From contig JAABQD010000001.1 of the NCBI GenBank assembly GCA_011391635.1, positions 1-64,000 of the forward strand: DNA of 64,000 bases, read 5' to 3'. The notes below the pieces were generated by a model, which searched no databases, was not told where the DNA came from, and saw only the letters and a program-made list of their open reading frames with translations. Shown one piece after another: positions 1 through 9,474 of the stretch (its first letter is position 1; every line of letters begins with the position of its first letter). The translations under genes and the position numbers were made by a program. Source of the stretch: Sulfurimonas sp. GTDB lineage: Bacteria > Campylobacterota > Campylobacteria > Campylobacterales > Sulfurimonadaceae.

Positions 1-124
1 TCAATCCTGCAGTGTATTGGTTTAACCAGTTTTGAAGTCCATCTGGCTCTGCTGCTCTGTTAAATGCTGCGAAATAAATCTTCGCTATCTCTTGTCTCGC
101 TGTGTCTAATGCGTCTAGTGCCAT
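1..124 (-). CDS. DUF4214-domain protein, N-terminal part (runs off the left edge)
   Basis: Too short for the ORF track. Reading the minus strand from ATG at 124 gives 41 codons without a stop to the window edge. The peptide contains IYFAAFNRAAEPDGLQNW, which matches the start of DUF4214 repeats (pattern FNRAPDxxGLxYW). In many bacteria such domains occur in large secreted, often calcium-binding or type I-secreted surface proteins; the rest of this protein is outside the window, so its size and role are unknown. A good ribosome site (AAGGA, about 8 bases upstream) supports the start. It lies just downstream of, and co-directional with, the two-component system, with its own promoter region between. 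Confidence 0.7.
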   Translation of the reverse strand, partial: MALDALDTARQEIAKIYFAAFNRAAEPDGLQNWLNQYTAGL

Positions 125-158
125 TTTTGTGTCCTTTTATTTAAGTCAATTGCAAAAT

Positions 159-190
159 GGTATAGGAAGAGTGTGATGAAGTGTGATGAA
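159..190 (-). promoter_or_regulatory. Candidate promoter with tandem 10-bp operator-like repeat
   Basis: On the plus strand GTGTGATGAA occurs twice back to back at 171-190 (minus strand TTCATCACAC twice). It lies just upstream of a weak -10-like TATACC (minus strand, 159-164) in front of the DUF4214 gene. OmpR-family regulators typically bind tandem direct repeats of about 10-11 bp, and such a regulator is encoded next door (296-982). The repeat is seen; that it is the regulator's site is inference. Confidence 0.4.
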
Positions 191-258
191 AGGAAAAGAA
201 ACTGAAATTTTGTTAATTATATTTTTAAATAATTACAAATATTTAAAAATATATATTT

Positions 259-268
259 CCACATGCCA
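259..268. repeat. Copy of the over-represented CCACATGCC word (intergenic)
   Basis: Exact core copy with flank TTTCCACATGCCA, between the response-regulator gene end and the DUF4214 gene. It is the leftmost of 38 exact copies that I count in this window. Confidence 0.8.
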
Positions 269-295
269 TGTGCTTGCTTTCTCAGAAGTGATGAA

Positions 296-982
296 TTATA
301 CTTTTAAACAATATCCTTTGCCATAAATATTTTCAAGATACATGTTTGGTATTTTTTTTCGTAGATGACTAATCTGAGCTTTTACAGAATCTTTTGATAT
401 TTCATCATCAAAGCTATTGTCCCATATATTGGCCATTATATCTTCAAAGGTTACGCAAGTTCCACGTTTTGACACCAAGAGAGAGATTAACTTTTGCTCT
501 TTTGGAGATAAATCTATTTCTCTTACATTAGAAATCCAAGTGCTGTTCTCAACAAAATATGTAGTGTCTGGACTCAGCTTAATACATTTGTTTGAAGTAA
601 AAATTAGTTCGGATGCAACTTTGTCAAGGGCTTGTTTTAAATCATAAGGTGCTACAGGTTTGATTAAATATCTACTCATATCAATCTCGGTCGCTTGGAG
701 TAATAACTCTTTTTCTGTATGCGCTGTCAGCATAATGATTCTTGTTCTTGTGTCTCTTTTTCTAATTTTTTGAGCAACTTCTAAGCCATTTACTTTTGGC
801 ATATTTATATCAAGTATTACAACATCGGGGAGATGTTGTTGATGCAGTTCAAGTGCTTCATGACCATCTGAAGCACAATACACTTTTTTAAAATATGTTT
901 CAAAATATTCAGCCATTTTTACTTGGACTTGACTCTCATCCTCTGCATAAAGAAGTGTAAACTCTTTTAAATACTCTCTCAT
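296..982 (-). CDS. Response regulator, OmpR/PhoB type
   Basis: 228 aa: receiver domain (about 8-120) followed by a winged-helix DNA-binding domain (about 130-228). Receiver hallmarks are visible: acidic pair in YAEDES near residue 14, phospho-acceptor Asp58 in VVILDINMP, switch Thr86 in IIMLTAH and Lys108 in YLIKPV. The output domain ends in the usual IRTVYGKGY-like hairpin (ENIYGKGYCL). The start ATG overlaps the stop of the kinase gene by 4 bases (ATGA) and has a GGAG site, so the two are translationally coupled partners. The likely targets are this operon and the neighbouring DUF4214 gene, but no target is proven by the sequence. Confidence 0.93.
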   Translation of the reverse strand: MREYLKEFTLLYAEDESQVQVKMAEYFETYFKKVYCASDGHEALELHQQHLPDVVILDINMPKVNGLEVAQKIRKRDTRTRIIMLTAHTEKELLLQATEIDMSRYLIKPVAPYDLKQALDKVASELIFTSNKCIKLSPDTTYFVENSTWISNVREIDLSPKEQKLISLLVSKRGTCVTFEDIMANIWDNSFDDEISKDSVKAQISHLRKKIPNMYLENIYGKGYCLKV

Positions 983-2370
983 AATAACTCCTTTTTCAAA
1001 GTAATAATAAATTTTGCACCTATTTTTGTGTTATACACTTTAATAAAACCATCCATATGTTCTTCAATAATCATTTTACAGATATAAAGCCCTAATCCAC
1101 TCCCACCATATTGATGTTTGGTTGAGTAGTAGGGTTCAAAGATACGATGAATATCGTCATCTGTGATTCCTCCACCATTATCTTCAACGATAATATTAAT
1201 GACTTCTGGATACTCTTGCACTGAAACAAAAATCTTTTTATCTTTAATATCACGCTGTTTTAACACATCTACTGCATTGCTTATTATGCTAATTACTACT
1301 TGAATCAACTCGTTTTTATAGACTGAAATACTTAGATTATCTGCTTTGTCAAAGCAGATTGTTATATCTTTACTCACACTGCTTACGAGACTGAATGAAT
1401 ACGCAACTATCTCATTAATGTCAACAGTTTCCATCTCTTTATCTTTGCGAAAAAAACTTCTAAAATCTTCTATTGTTTGAGACATGTGTGCTGTTAGATT
1501 TGTTGCTTCTAGTATATTATCTTCTAAGTAGCGTTCATCTAATTTTCCAAGTTCATAAGCACGGTCAATATTCATAAAAATTGCATTGATATTCATAAGT
1601 GGTTGACGCCACTGGTGTGCGATATTATCAATCATCTCTCCCATAGATTCAAGACGGCTTTTATGAGAAAGCTCTTTTTCCGATTTCATTCGTTTTTGAA
1701 GCTCTTCTTCCACTTTTTTGAGCATCTCTATCGTTGTGTTATTGATGAGTGCGACCTCATTTTTCCCACCCATAGGAACTATTTCGAGTTGAACTCCCGG
1801 TATATATAAACTTAATTTTTTTGTAAGGTCTTTAAGTGGCTTCATTGAAAGATAGATAACTATGGATAAAATGATTATAGACACTATAAACAGAAAAAAC
1901 ATACGAATCAAAAACAAGTTGTATTGATCGATAATTGTATATAAATACTTTGAATGTGTGTATTGGATTGTAATAAAACCAGAGTTGGCATTTAATAATC
2001 TGTCATACATTTCAACTTTTAAAGTGTAGAGATTATCTTTTGACAACTGCTTCGTATCATTTTCATTGCCTTGCTTTGCTTCATAAAATGGACGCATTGT
2101 ATTATCACTTAAAGTCACATGGATTATTTCAGGATGCGTTTCAAAAAGCTGTTTTATATCATTTTTATAACCGCTTTCAAGTCCTAAAGAGTGGTTAATA
2201 CTGATGATTGGTTCAACTGTTTTCGCAATGGAAGTAAATTTTTCATTTTCTAATATATATAGCTGTTTATTTACAGTATCGTAATTTTCAAAGCTAAAAG
2301 TAGCCATAAAAATCATCGTAACCAAAGTTATACTAAAAATAATTTTGAAAAAAAGTGATATATTTTTCAT
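979..2370 (-). CDS. Membrane sensor histidine kinase
   Basis: 463 aa. One N-terminal membrane helix (about 8-26), a periplasmic sensor region of about 125 residues, a second helix (about 156-176), then HisKA and HATPase_c domains. The phospho-acceptor is His252 in IAHQWRQPL, a form of the H-box common in Campylobacterota kinases. ATP-binding boxes are clear: DNGGG, and GSGLGLYICKMI. It overlaps the gene before it (2367) and the regulator after it (982) by 4 bases each, so the periplasmic protein, kinase and regulator are one translational unit. Ligand unknown; the upstream periplasmic protein is a natural candidate partner. Confidence 0.93.
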   Translation of the reverse strand: MKNISLFFKIIFSITLVTMIFMATFSFENYDTVNKQLYILENEKFTSIAKTVEPIISINHSLGLESGYKNDIKQLFETHPEIIHVTLSDNTMRPFYEAKQGNENDTKQLSKDNLYTLKVEMYDRLLNANSGFITIQYTHSKYLYTIIDQYNLFLIRMFFLFIVSIIILSIVIYLSMKPLKDLTKKLSLYIPGVQLEIVPMGGKNEVALINNTTIEMLKKVEEELQKRMKSEKELSHKSRLESMGEMIDNIAHQWRQPLMNINAIFMNIDRAYELGKLDERYLEDNILEATNLTAHMSQTIEDFRSFFRKDKEMETVDINEIVAYSFSLVSSVSKDITICFDKADNLSISVYKNELIQVVISIISNAVDVLKQRDIKDKKIFVSVQEYPEVINIIVEDNGGGITDDDIHRIFEPYYSTKHQYGGSGLGLYICKMIIEEHMDGFIKVYNTKIGAKFIITLKKELL

Positions 2371-2894
2371 TTGATTTTCGCTATTTTGTAGATTACATTA
2401 TCTAGAATTATGTTGCTTTGCTTTAAAGATTCGAGACTAATATAGGGAGAAACTTTATTGCTTATATACAGGCTCATTAAAGTTCCATAATCAAGATAAT
2501 TTTTATCATAAGAGAAGGTGATAAGAGAGTTTTCTTGTGCTGATTTATTTACACTCAGAACACTCTCTTTATCTCCTAAAAGTTGATAGTAAGCTGTTAC
2601 TGCCTCTGTTGCATCAAACTCTTTATACTCTTTTACTGTAATTTGAAACGGGTGTTCTTTTAAAGAAGGATAAAAACTAAGCATCTCTTCTTTGAGGCTG
2701 TTTGCAATTTTTATATCTTCTTCTGTATAGAGAATAATAACTTTGATAGCACCATTTACGAGTTTCTCATCTATTTTAGTATCAATAAGAAGTATTTTTG
2801 GAAATACTTTCGCATGAATACCAATTATCTCAGTATTGTAATTATCTGCAACTGCACTGAAAACAAGACAAAAGAGTAGTATCAAATATCTCAT
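2367..2894 (-). CDS. Small periplasmic protein, possibly YfiR-like (DUF4154)
   Basis: 175 aa with a signal peptide (MRYLILLFCLVFSAVAD). The remainder has an alternating pattern (FPKILLIDTKI, IKVIILYTEEDI) that resembles the YfiR/DUF4154 periplasmic fold, but I see no decisive motif, so the family call is tentative. It sits between a TonB-dependent receptor and a sensor kinase, overlapping the kinase start by 4 bases. The context suggests that it senses or relays a periplasmic signal to the kinase, such as a ligand brought in by the receptor. An alternative is a substrate-binding-like sensor subunit. Confidence 0.55.
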   Translation of the reverse strand: MRYLILLFCLVFSAVADNYNTEIIGIHAKVFPKILLIDTKIDEKLVNGAIKVIILYTEEDIKIANSLKEEMLSFYPSLKEHPFQITVKEYKEFDATEAVTAYYQLLGDKESVLSVNKSAQENSLITFSYDKNYLDYGTLMSLYISNKVSPYISLESLKQSNIILDNVIYKIAKIK

Positions 2895-2935
2895 GCAACA
2901 GCACTTCTATATTTAATAATACGATTTAAGCTCAT
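2891..2935 (-). CDS. Possible 14-codon leader peptide
   Basis: A short ORF (MSLNRIIKYRSAVA) begins with an ATG that has a better ribosome site (AAAGGA, about 6 bases upstream) than the following gene, and its stop overlaps the next start as ATGA. This is a typical arrangement for translational coupling of the downstream periplasmic protein. Only the ribosome site and overlap support it; it could simply be the landing site for ribosomes and not a functional peptide. Confidence 0.35.
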   Translation of the reverse strand: MSLNRIIKYRSAVA

Positions 2936-2994
2936 AACTCATTCCTTTCTAAGCAAATGATAACCAAAAAGCGTGACGAATAATAACAAAGTAC

Positions 2995-5076
2995 CTAAAA
3001 ATCATACTGTATATTTGCGTAAATTACTCTACCTTCTCTTTGCATTGGTGCTATGTTTGCCCCTAAAGATGGATAGTAGTATGTCGTATCGAGTAAATTT
3101 TTAACTATAAGCGATGTAGTAAAATCTTTTTTAACACGATAACGCAAAGTTGAATCTAAAAGCAGAACATCATCAATAGTACCGTTATATTTTGCTAACT
3201 CTTTTTTACCATAGTAGCGTGCAACATTGCTCCAGCTAACGGATGGAGTTATTGGATAAATATATGCGGCATGTGCAATAGATTGTGAAATATCTGGATT
3301 ATTGATTTCAATGTTCTCTCCCAAAGCTATATTCGTATATTTGTACTGAGTATAACTTGCATTGAGCATAAGCTTTGAGCGATTGTTAAATTCTTCTGAA
3401 TACTCCAATTCAACTCCATGACTATAACGCTCTTTGGAGTTGTTGTGATACATCAGCTGATTATCCAAACTAGCATCAATTGCATCTTTATAAATTGAGT
3501 AATATATATTTGCTCTAAGTATTTGATTGGAATGTGTATATACATAAGCTGCCTCAAAAGTATCTACACTCTCTGGCTTAAGCGAAGAATTTCCTACATA
3601 AATGTTTAAGTGATTTACAAAAAACGCTTCAGTATAAGATGGAGTACGATACGCTCTAGAATATATGAGTTTAAAAATATTTATATTATCTTCGGAGTAC
3701 ACCAATGCTCCACGCCAACTGAGCATTGAATCAAAAAATTCATAATCATCTAAGCGTATATTAAACGAAACATCTAAAGTTTCACTCGCTTGATATAATT
3801 CTTGAAAATAATAAGATTGTAGCAGTTGTCTATTGCTAGGCATGTTATAAAAACCTCTATCACCCTCAAGTGAAGTAAGTTTTGTTTCGTTTGCCCAATA
3901 AACTCCTAACATATAGGGGTCTTCAACACCTATTTTACTAATATTGTCAACATTGGTTGCATATTGATTTTTAGTCAAATCAACATATCCAGCGTAAGCA
4001 CCTACCTTCAATTTGTGTCTATCAAACTGCGTATTTTCAAGTGCGATTTCTGAATATGTAGTTTGCGTAGTGTTTTGTACATCAAAGTGAGGATTTGTTA
4101 AACCAACTGGGTTAGGCTCTATCTGATAGAAATAACTATTTACTCTATAGTCATTTAAAAGTGTTCCCAAATCAGCTTTTATTACGAAGTTGTCCGCTAA
4201 TTTAGACTCATAGGAGAGTTTTGCAGATCCTGTTTTGTACTCTGTATAGCCATCATCATTAAAATCTAAAAGGTTGTACTCACCATAATAATTTTGAGAG
4301 TGCTTTACAAAATAACGAGTAGTAAATGTCCATTCATCTTTATTTGCAATAAATCCAAAGCTTTTTTCTTGTAAACCTTCTAGTGACTCTTTTTCACGAC
4401 TAAAAGTATCATTCACTCCGTACATAGCAGGCAATGGAAATGGCAAAATTGACACTGGGGCACTAGGTGCATCTACAGTTCTGTCATGCTTTTTATAATA
4501 AGCATCCACGCCTATATTCCAATTATCAAGTTGTGTATGTAAAACTGCTGAACCTTTTTTGTAATTAAAACTTCCAGCTTCAAAATTCACACTATTGTTG
4601 GCACTTTTAATGCCTGACTTAGTAATGATATTAACAGCTCCAAGAAATGCACCTTGTCCGTAAATGGCAGATGCACCACCACGCAACACCTCAATACGCT
4701 CAATTAATTCAATAGGAAAATCAGCATAATAATTGTAACCAATATCTACACCATCAAGAAAATATTTCATTTTGATATAAACATAATTATTTGGCTCGCT
4801 TGCACCTCTAGTGATAACTCGATTATTGCCTGAGGTTGAAACAGTGGTCTCCATTCCTGGAATAAAGTCAAAAGCCTCATTCAGTGTTCTCACACCCAAA
4901 GCTTGTAAATCGTCACTGTAAAGTACAGTAAGCACCGATGGCTGGTGGTCTATATTTATATTTGTTTTTGTTGTAAAGTCAGTCATCTCTTTAAAAAGTG
5001 ATTCAAAATCATTTTTTTCTTGTGCAAAAAGAGTCAAAGATGTTAACACACTACATACGATAATACGATTCTTCAT
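2995..5076 (-). CDS. TonB-dependent outer-membrane receptor
   Basis: 693 aa, usual length for the family. Signal peptide (about 1-18), plug domain (about 45-155) with LNEAFDFIPGM and RIEVLRGGASAIYGQGA, then a 22-strand type barrel ending in a terminal aromatic residue (IQYDF). Such receptors import siderophores, cobalamin or metal chelates using TonB energy. The plug loop has no diagnostic substrate motif that I can name. The downstream genes are a small periplasmic protein, a sensor kinase and a response regulator on the same strand, so the receptor may report as well as import its ligand, or be the regulated target. Confidence 0.92.
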   Translation of the reverse strand: MKNRIIVCSVLTSLTLFAQEKNDFESLFKEMTDFTTKTNINIDHQPSVLTVLYSDDLQALGVRTLNEAFDFIPGMETTVSTSGNNRVITRGASEPNNYVYIKMKYFLDGVDIGYNYYADFPIELIERIEVLRGGASAIYGQGAFLGAVNIITKSGIKSANNSVNFEAGSFNYKKGSAVLHTQLDNWNIGVDAYYKKHDRTVDAPSAPVSILPFPLPAMYGVNDTFSREKESLEGLQEKSFGFIANKDEWTFTTRYFVKHSQNYYGEYNLLDFNDDGYTEYKTGSAKLSYESKLADNFVIKADLGTLLNDYRVNSYFYQIEPNPVGLTNPHFDVQNTTQTTYSEIALENTQFDRHKLKVGAYAGYVDLTKNQYATNVDNISKIGVEDPYMLGVYWANETKLTSLEGDRGFYNMPSNRQLLQSYYFQELYQASETLDVSFNIRLDDYEFFDSMLSWRGALVYSEDNINIFKLIYSRAYRTPSYTEAFFVNHLNIYVGNSSLKPESVDTFEAAYVYTHSNQILRANIYYSIYKDAIDASLDNQLMYHNNSKERYSHGVELEYSEEFNNRSKLMLNASYTQYKYTNIALGENIEINNPDISQSIAHAAYIYPITPSVSWSNVARYYGKKELAKYNGTIDDVLLLDSTLRYRVKKDFTTSLIVKNLLDTTYYYPSLGANIAPMQREGRVIYANIQYDF

Positions 5077-5128
5077 GATAATCCTGCTTGTAAAATGTGT
5101 TAGTGCTACGCTATCTTAGCGAATAATT

Positions 5129-6865
5129 TTATTTATTCAAAAATCCCATCGATTTTTCACTGTCAAAATTTGCATCTTTTTCTCTATTTATCTCTTCAAC
5201 AAAATCAGTAAGAGTAAAAATTGGTTTTTTTCGAACAGCTACTTTATAGGCTGTATTTTTGATAATGAGATTGATTTGTCCACCTGTGAGAGAGTATTTT
5301 GCCAAAGGAGCGGCATCAAAATCTTTCTCATAAGGTGCATCGATAGGCAACATTTTTTTCCACAGCTCTGCTCTTTGTGCTTCGTCTGGTTTTTTAAACT
5401 CTATCTTGTAGTTAAATCTTCTTGAAAAGGCTTTATCAATGTTTTCAAGCAAGTTTGTTGTGGCAATGAGCATTCCTTTAAACTTTTCTATCTGTTCTAA
5501 AAAGATATTTTGCATCTGGTTGTGCATTTGGTCGGCACTTGAGCTTATGCCACTTGAACGAGAACTTAAAAATTGGTCAGCTTCATTTAAAAGAAGGATA
5601 GGTTCTGACTTTGTTTTTTCACATAAGTCATAAAAGGTGTCAAAAATTTTACGCACATTTTTTTCACTCTCACCCACATACATAGATAAAATTTTGGAAC
5701 AATCAAATGCCAAAACCTGTCTTTTTAGCGATTTTGCAAGGGAATACGCTGTCATAGTTTTACCCGTTCCAGCCGCTCCATAAAAAATAATCCTTGCATC
5801 AATTCCACTCTTTTTATCTTTGACGCCCCACTCTACGAGACGATTGATAACTTCTTTATCCACTTGACGCATTAAATTTTCTAAGGTCTCTTCAGTTTTT
5901 TTGTTTAAAACTACATCAGAGAGAGAAGTTTCAGGCTCTATCAGCTCAAAAATATCTTGCTCATCCATAATTGCGTTGAGTTTGAGTTTACGCACTTTTT
6001 TATTTTTTTGTGGATGGATAATACTTTGAAGAACCTCATCGACAATATAAAAAGCTCTTGAAATACCACCAAAAGGGTTGAGCATCTCCTCATAATCAAT
6101 AATTCCAGAACTGATGAGATTCGAGCCATCTTCAAGAAGTGAGCGGTTTTTTATCCGCTCGTACTCATCAAACGAGATTAAATCTATGAGCGTATTCATC
6201 TCTCGAAGTGACGAATCTGTTGCACTGTACTCCTCACGAAGCAGTGCTATAAAAATTACCTGCTCATAATTCGTCATCTTTTTTTGCTTAAAAAATTTAT
6301 CCAAAATAAGACTCTCAGAAGTCTGTGCTATGCGGTCAACTATCCGTTTTTCCAAAAGTTTGAGTTTGTTTTGAAGTCTATCAATCCCGAGTGAGTGTTC
6401 ATGGGTACTTTGACGAATTACACTCATCTTTTGGTAGAGTTCAATGCGAAAAAATTGGTCTTGCAGATACTCCAAATGGTCGCCATAAGGTTTAATATCT
6501 GGCAAATCACTCTCCAAAGTTCCCTCTTGGAGAAGTTTCAAGAAAGAGGGTGTCAAACCTATGGCAGTGTTGAGAAGCTCCAGCGGAGTGACCTCAGACA
6601 TCTTCATCGGTGTGAAGCTTTGCTGATGCAACCATCCAAGTTCTAAGAGATTTTTTAGCTCTTTTAAATGACTTAAGTGTTTGTATTTATCAGTCGGGTA
6701 CAAATCTTGCAAAAGGTCTAAAATCAAAATGTCATCTTGACCTTCCACATATTTTTTGGCGAGATACTGAAGCATCAAAGCCTCATCACTGCTACATTTG
6801 AGATGTACAAAGATTTCAGACTCTTCAATCTTCTTTTGCGATAAAAAATTTACTAATGTTTTCAA
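5129..6865 (-). CDS. AAA+ ATPase (Cdc48/FtsH-like module, C-terminal)
   Basis: 578 aa. The N-terminal 330 residues are helical and show no domain that I recognise; the C-terminal half is an AAA+ module. Walker A is GAAGTGKT (363-370), followed by the pore-like MYVGESEKNVRKIF, a Walker B variant LLLNEADQF (about 424-432, Asn where Asp is usual), sensor 1 ATTN and an arginine-finger region FSRRF. The fold resembles ATPases that remodel or unfold proteins, but the partner is unknown. It begins 8 bases after the FadL gene and precedes the TonB receptor, all on the same strand. Confidence 0.85.
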   Translation of the reverse strand: MKTLVNFLSQKKIEESEIFVHLKCSSDEALMLQYLAKKYVEGQDDILILDLLQDLYPTDKYKHLSHLKELKNLLELGWLHQQSFTPMKMSEVTPLELLNTAIGLTPSFLKLLQEGTLESDLPDIKPYGDHLEYLQDQFFRIELYQKMSVIRQSTHEHSLGIDRLQNKLKLLEKRIVDRIAQTSESLILDKFFKQKKMTNYEQVIFIALLREEYSATDSSLREMNTLIDLISFDEYERIKNRSLLEDGSNLISSGIIDYEEMLNPFGGISRAFYIVDEVLQSIIHPQKNKKVRKLKLNAIMDEQDIFELIEPETSLSDVVLNKKTEETLENLMRQVDKEVINRLVEWGVKDKKSGIDARIIFYGAAGTGKTMTAYSLAKSLKRQVLAFDCSKILSMYVGESEKNVRKIFDTFYDLCEKTKSEPILLLNEADQFLSSRSSGISSSADQMHNQMQNIFLEQIEKFKGMLIATTNLLENIDKAFSRRFNYKIEFKKPDEAQRAELWKKMLPIDAPYEKDFDAAPLAKYSLTGGQINLIIKNTAYKVAVRKKPIFTLTDFVEEINREKDANFDSEKSMGFLNK

Positions 6866-6873
6866 AAATTTCC

Positions 6874-8091
6874 TTAAAATTTATACTCTAATCCAGCAGA
6901 GACAAGCAACACATTTGCGTTTGTAAACTCTCCTAAAATCGAGCTATTTGTGACACTGCGACTCTCTCTCATAGAGTAAAGTCCTGCCAATCCTACGCTT
7001 AGTTGTTCATCTATTTTATAACGCCCACCCAAAGAGAGTGACAGAGAGTTTGAATCAGGAAGCTCAAAGCTAAAAGTCTCTTCTGGCACAGGTGTTTCAT
7101 CGATAACTGCTCCCGCCATGAGTGTAAAAGCATCAAGCTCTTGCGTAATACCCAAACGATATACAGTTGTGTCCTTCCAATCTTTTGTCACGGGAGTTCC
7201 AAAGACGATGTTTGTTACAGGATTTACACTCCCGCTATAATCAAAATCGAGCTGGTTATATGCAGACCACATATTTTTTTCATAGACGACTTCAACCGTT
7301 GTCTGCGATGCAAATGTATAAGCAACTGCCGCACTTATCGTCGCTGGAATTGGGATAGTTACAGTTGAGCCACTCTGTGAAGTATAAAGTGCTCCTGCAC
7401 CGCCACCAAATCTATTTGTCATATCTCTAAACGAGAGTGTTGCATCGCCCTCTTCTGTGAGGTTTACCTGAGAGCGGTATGTCAAAGCTATATCGAGTGC
7501 CGATGTCGGTTTGTAACTCCAAGCGAGATTATAAGCATAATCAAGAGAACTACCACTCATATCACGCGAAGCTATCGGCGATGTGCTTTTAACAATTCCC
7601 TCAGATGAGATAATTCTAAATCCACATGCCAAGGCAGCTTTATCTCCGATAGGAATAGCGACACTTGGATTGATTTCTACGGTTTGAAGCGTAAACTCCT
7701 CTGCCGAATAGACCGCAGGAGCATCACTCCATCTTTTTGAGAGTCCAGCAGGAGATATGACACTCAAACCAACTCTTGCCTCACCCGCTTTGCCTGAGAC
7801 ATAATGCACAGAAGGAACAATAAACTTTTCATCTTTTGCGTCAATCTCCACACCTGTTGCTTTATAGTTTGGTGCATTCAAACCAATGTACATCAAATCC
7901 GCTTCAACTCTCTGAGCATCGCTCATAAATACCATATTTGCAGGATTATAATACGCTGCATCCGCTGAGTGATTTTGTGCAATATTTGCTGCACTCAAAG
8001 CTACCGCATTTAATGAAAGCTCAGGGATTTTATATCCACCTGCCATCAAAACAGACGCACTCATAAAAGACAATAAAACTATTTTTTTCAT
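6874..8091 (-). CDS. FadL-family outer-membrane hydrophobic-compound transporter
   Basis: 405 aa. Signal peptide (about 1-17, ending MAGG) followed by the N-terminal hatch seen in FadL/TodX (ELSLNAVALSAANIA, then YYNPANM), and a 14-strand type barrel ending in EYKF. The family passes long-chain fatty acids or aromatic hydrocarbons across the outer membrane by lateral diffusion. A copy of the CCACATGCC word lies in the gene (7622), where it encodes LACGF. It is next to a DNA-repair gene and an AAA+ gene, so the context does not name the substrate. Confidence 0.88.
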   Translation of the reverse strand: MKKIVLLSFMSASVLMAGGYKIPELSLNAVALSAANIAQNHSADAAYYNPANMVFMSDAQRVEADLMYIGLNAPNYKATGVEIDAKDEKFIVPSVHYVSGKAGEARVGLSVISPAGLSKRWSDAPAVYSAEEFTLQTVEINPSVAIPIGDKAALACGFRIISSEGIVKSTSPIASRDMSGSSLDYAYNLAWSYKPTSALDIALTYRSQVNLTEEGDATLSFRDMTNRFGGGAGALYTSQSGSTVTIPIPATISAAVAYTFASQTTVEVVYEKNMWSAYNQLDFDYSGSVNPVTNIVFGTPVTKDWKDTTVYRLGITQELDAFTLMAGAVIDETPVPEETFSFELPDSNSLSLSLGGRYKIDEQLSVGLAGLYSMRESRSVTNSSILGEFTNANVLLVSAGLEYKF

Positions 8092-8142
8092 ATAAAATTC
8101 TTCCCCTGATTTTTTTCTTTGCCCATACTACACAAGTGTAAC

Positions 8143-8991
8143 TTAATTTTCAAAAGAGTAGAGAAGTTTTATCTCATCACTCCAAAGTGTCTCATCAATC
8201 GTCTCAAGAATGAGTGGAATATCATTCATTCGTGTATCATTCATAATAAATCGAAATGCATCCAGTCCGATTTTGCCCTGTCCAAGAGAGTGGTGTCTAT
8301 CGACATGACTTCCTAAATCTGGCTTAGAATCGTTGATGTGCATTCCCATTAGATACTTAAAACCGACAATGTTTTCAAACTCTGCCCAAGTTTTGTCATA
8401 CGCCTCTCTCGTGCGGATATCATACCCTGCAGTAAACATATGGCATGTGTCAATGCAAACACCTACACGGGATTTGTCTTCGATTTTGTCTATGATTTGT
8501 GCGAGATGCTCAAACCTCCAGCCGAGGTTGCTTCCCTGACCTGCGGTGTTTTCAAGCACCAAACTCACTCCACTTGTTTTGTCCAAAGTAACATTCATCG
8601 CCTCAGCAATTTTACTTAAACACTCATCTTCGCTTATCTTTTTAAGATGGCTTCCCGGATGAAAGTTAAGTCTATCAAGCCCCAAAAGCTCACATCTTTG
8701 CACCTCATCCAAAAAAGCGTCCATAGATTTTTCTCTTGCCTCATCTTCTGGATGCCCTAGATTTATCAAATAGCTGTCATGTGGAAGTATATGTTTTGGC
8801 AAAATTCCGCTTATTTCTAAAGCTTTTTTAAACTTATCAATCGTCTCAGTATCAAGCGGTTTTGCGTTCCACTGTCTTTGATTTTTTGTAAAAAGTGCAA
8901 AAGCTTTTGCACCGATTGCCACGGCATTTGTCACTGCATTAAAAACTCCACCACTGGCACTGACGTGTGCTCCTACGAACTTATTGCTCAC
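8143..8991 (-). CDS. nfo: Endonuclease IV (AP endonuclease)
   Basis: 282 aa, full family length. It starts [11 protein letters not shown] and carries metal-site segments typical of Nfo: [38 protein letters not shown] and HHSLGQG. It cleaves DNA 5' to abasic sites during base-excision repair using a three-zinc centre. It lies 9 bases downstream of a small lipoprotein gene and upstream of fadL on the same strand. The TGGCATGTG sequence in the DTCHMF codons is one base off the window-wide repeat and is best explained by protein constraint. Confidence 0.97.
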   Translation of the reverse strand: MSNKFVGAHVSASGGVFNAVTNAVAIGAKAFALFTKNQRQWNAKPLDTETIDKFKKALEISGILPKHILPHDSYLINLGHPEDEAREKSMDAFLDEVQRCELLGLDRLNFHPGSHLKKISEDECLSKIAEAMNVTLDKTSGVSLVLENTAGQGSNLGWRFEHLAQIIDKIEDKSRVGVCIDTCHMFTAGYDIRTREAYDKTWAEFENIVGFKYLMGMHINDSKPDLGSHVDRHHSLGQGKIGLDAFRFIMNDTRMNDIPLILETIDETLWSDEIKLLYSFEN

Positions 8992-9000
8992 TCTATTTCC

Positions 9001-9474
9001 TTACTCTGTATCTTTTATATTAAAAATAATATTGTTCTTTTTATCTTTAAACATTACGGCATGTGGAGTTACTTTGTAATTTATATCCACATACTTGTCT
9101 TTTATGTTTTGCTCAAATCCATCATTTGTTTTGACTCTATTTTTGCCACCATAAATCGGTGTACCTAAAAGTATATTTTGCAACACATCATCATCATAAA
9201 ATGTGCTCAAATAATCCTTGTTAAAACTCGCTTTGCTCATACACCCATCACTCACACAGATGAGATGATTGACGCTAATTTTTTCGATACATTTCCCAGC
9301 CATAAAGAGTTCTAGTTCGATTTTTTCATCACTGTTTCGGATGTAACCCGTATCTGCAAATTTTATTTTTGGTGATTTAATAATAAAAACTTTTGTTTGT
9401 GTTCGCTCATAAGTTTTCACACTACACGCACTAAAAAGAAGTGCAAAAGTGAGGTAAAGTGCTAGTTTTATCAT
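9001..9474 (-). CDS. Putative lipoprotein of unknown function
   Basis: 157 aa. The signal peptide ends in a lipobox (LLFSACS), so Cys17 is the probable lipidated residue. The mature part is polar and has no domain that I recognise. Two cysteines (CIEKISVNHLICVSDGC region) could form a disulphide. It overlaps the PIN-domain gene by 4 bases and is followed by nfo after 9 bases. A copy of the CCACATGCC word near the 3' end (9058) encodes TPHAV. Confidence 0.7.
   Translation of the reverse strand: MIKLALYLTFALLFSACSVKTYERTQTKVFIIKSPKIKFADTGYIRNSDEKIELELFMAGKCIEKISVNHLICVSDGCMSKASFNKDYLSTFYDDDVLQNILLGTPIYGGKNRVKTNDGFEQNIKDKYVDINYKVTPHAVMFKDKKNNIIFNIKDTE

Noticed and set aside
8441-8450. TGGCATGTGT in nfo as another copy of the word
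   Set aside because: It is one base off, and the codons encode the conserved DTCHMF metal-site motif.
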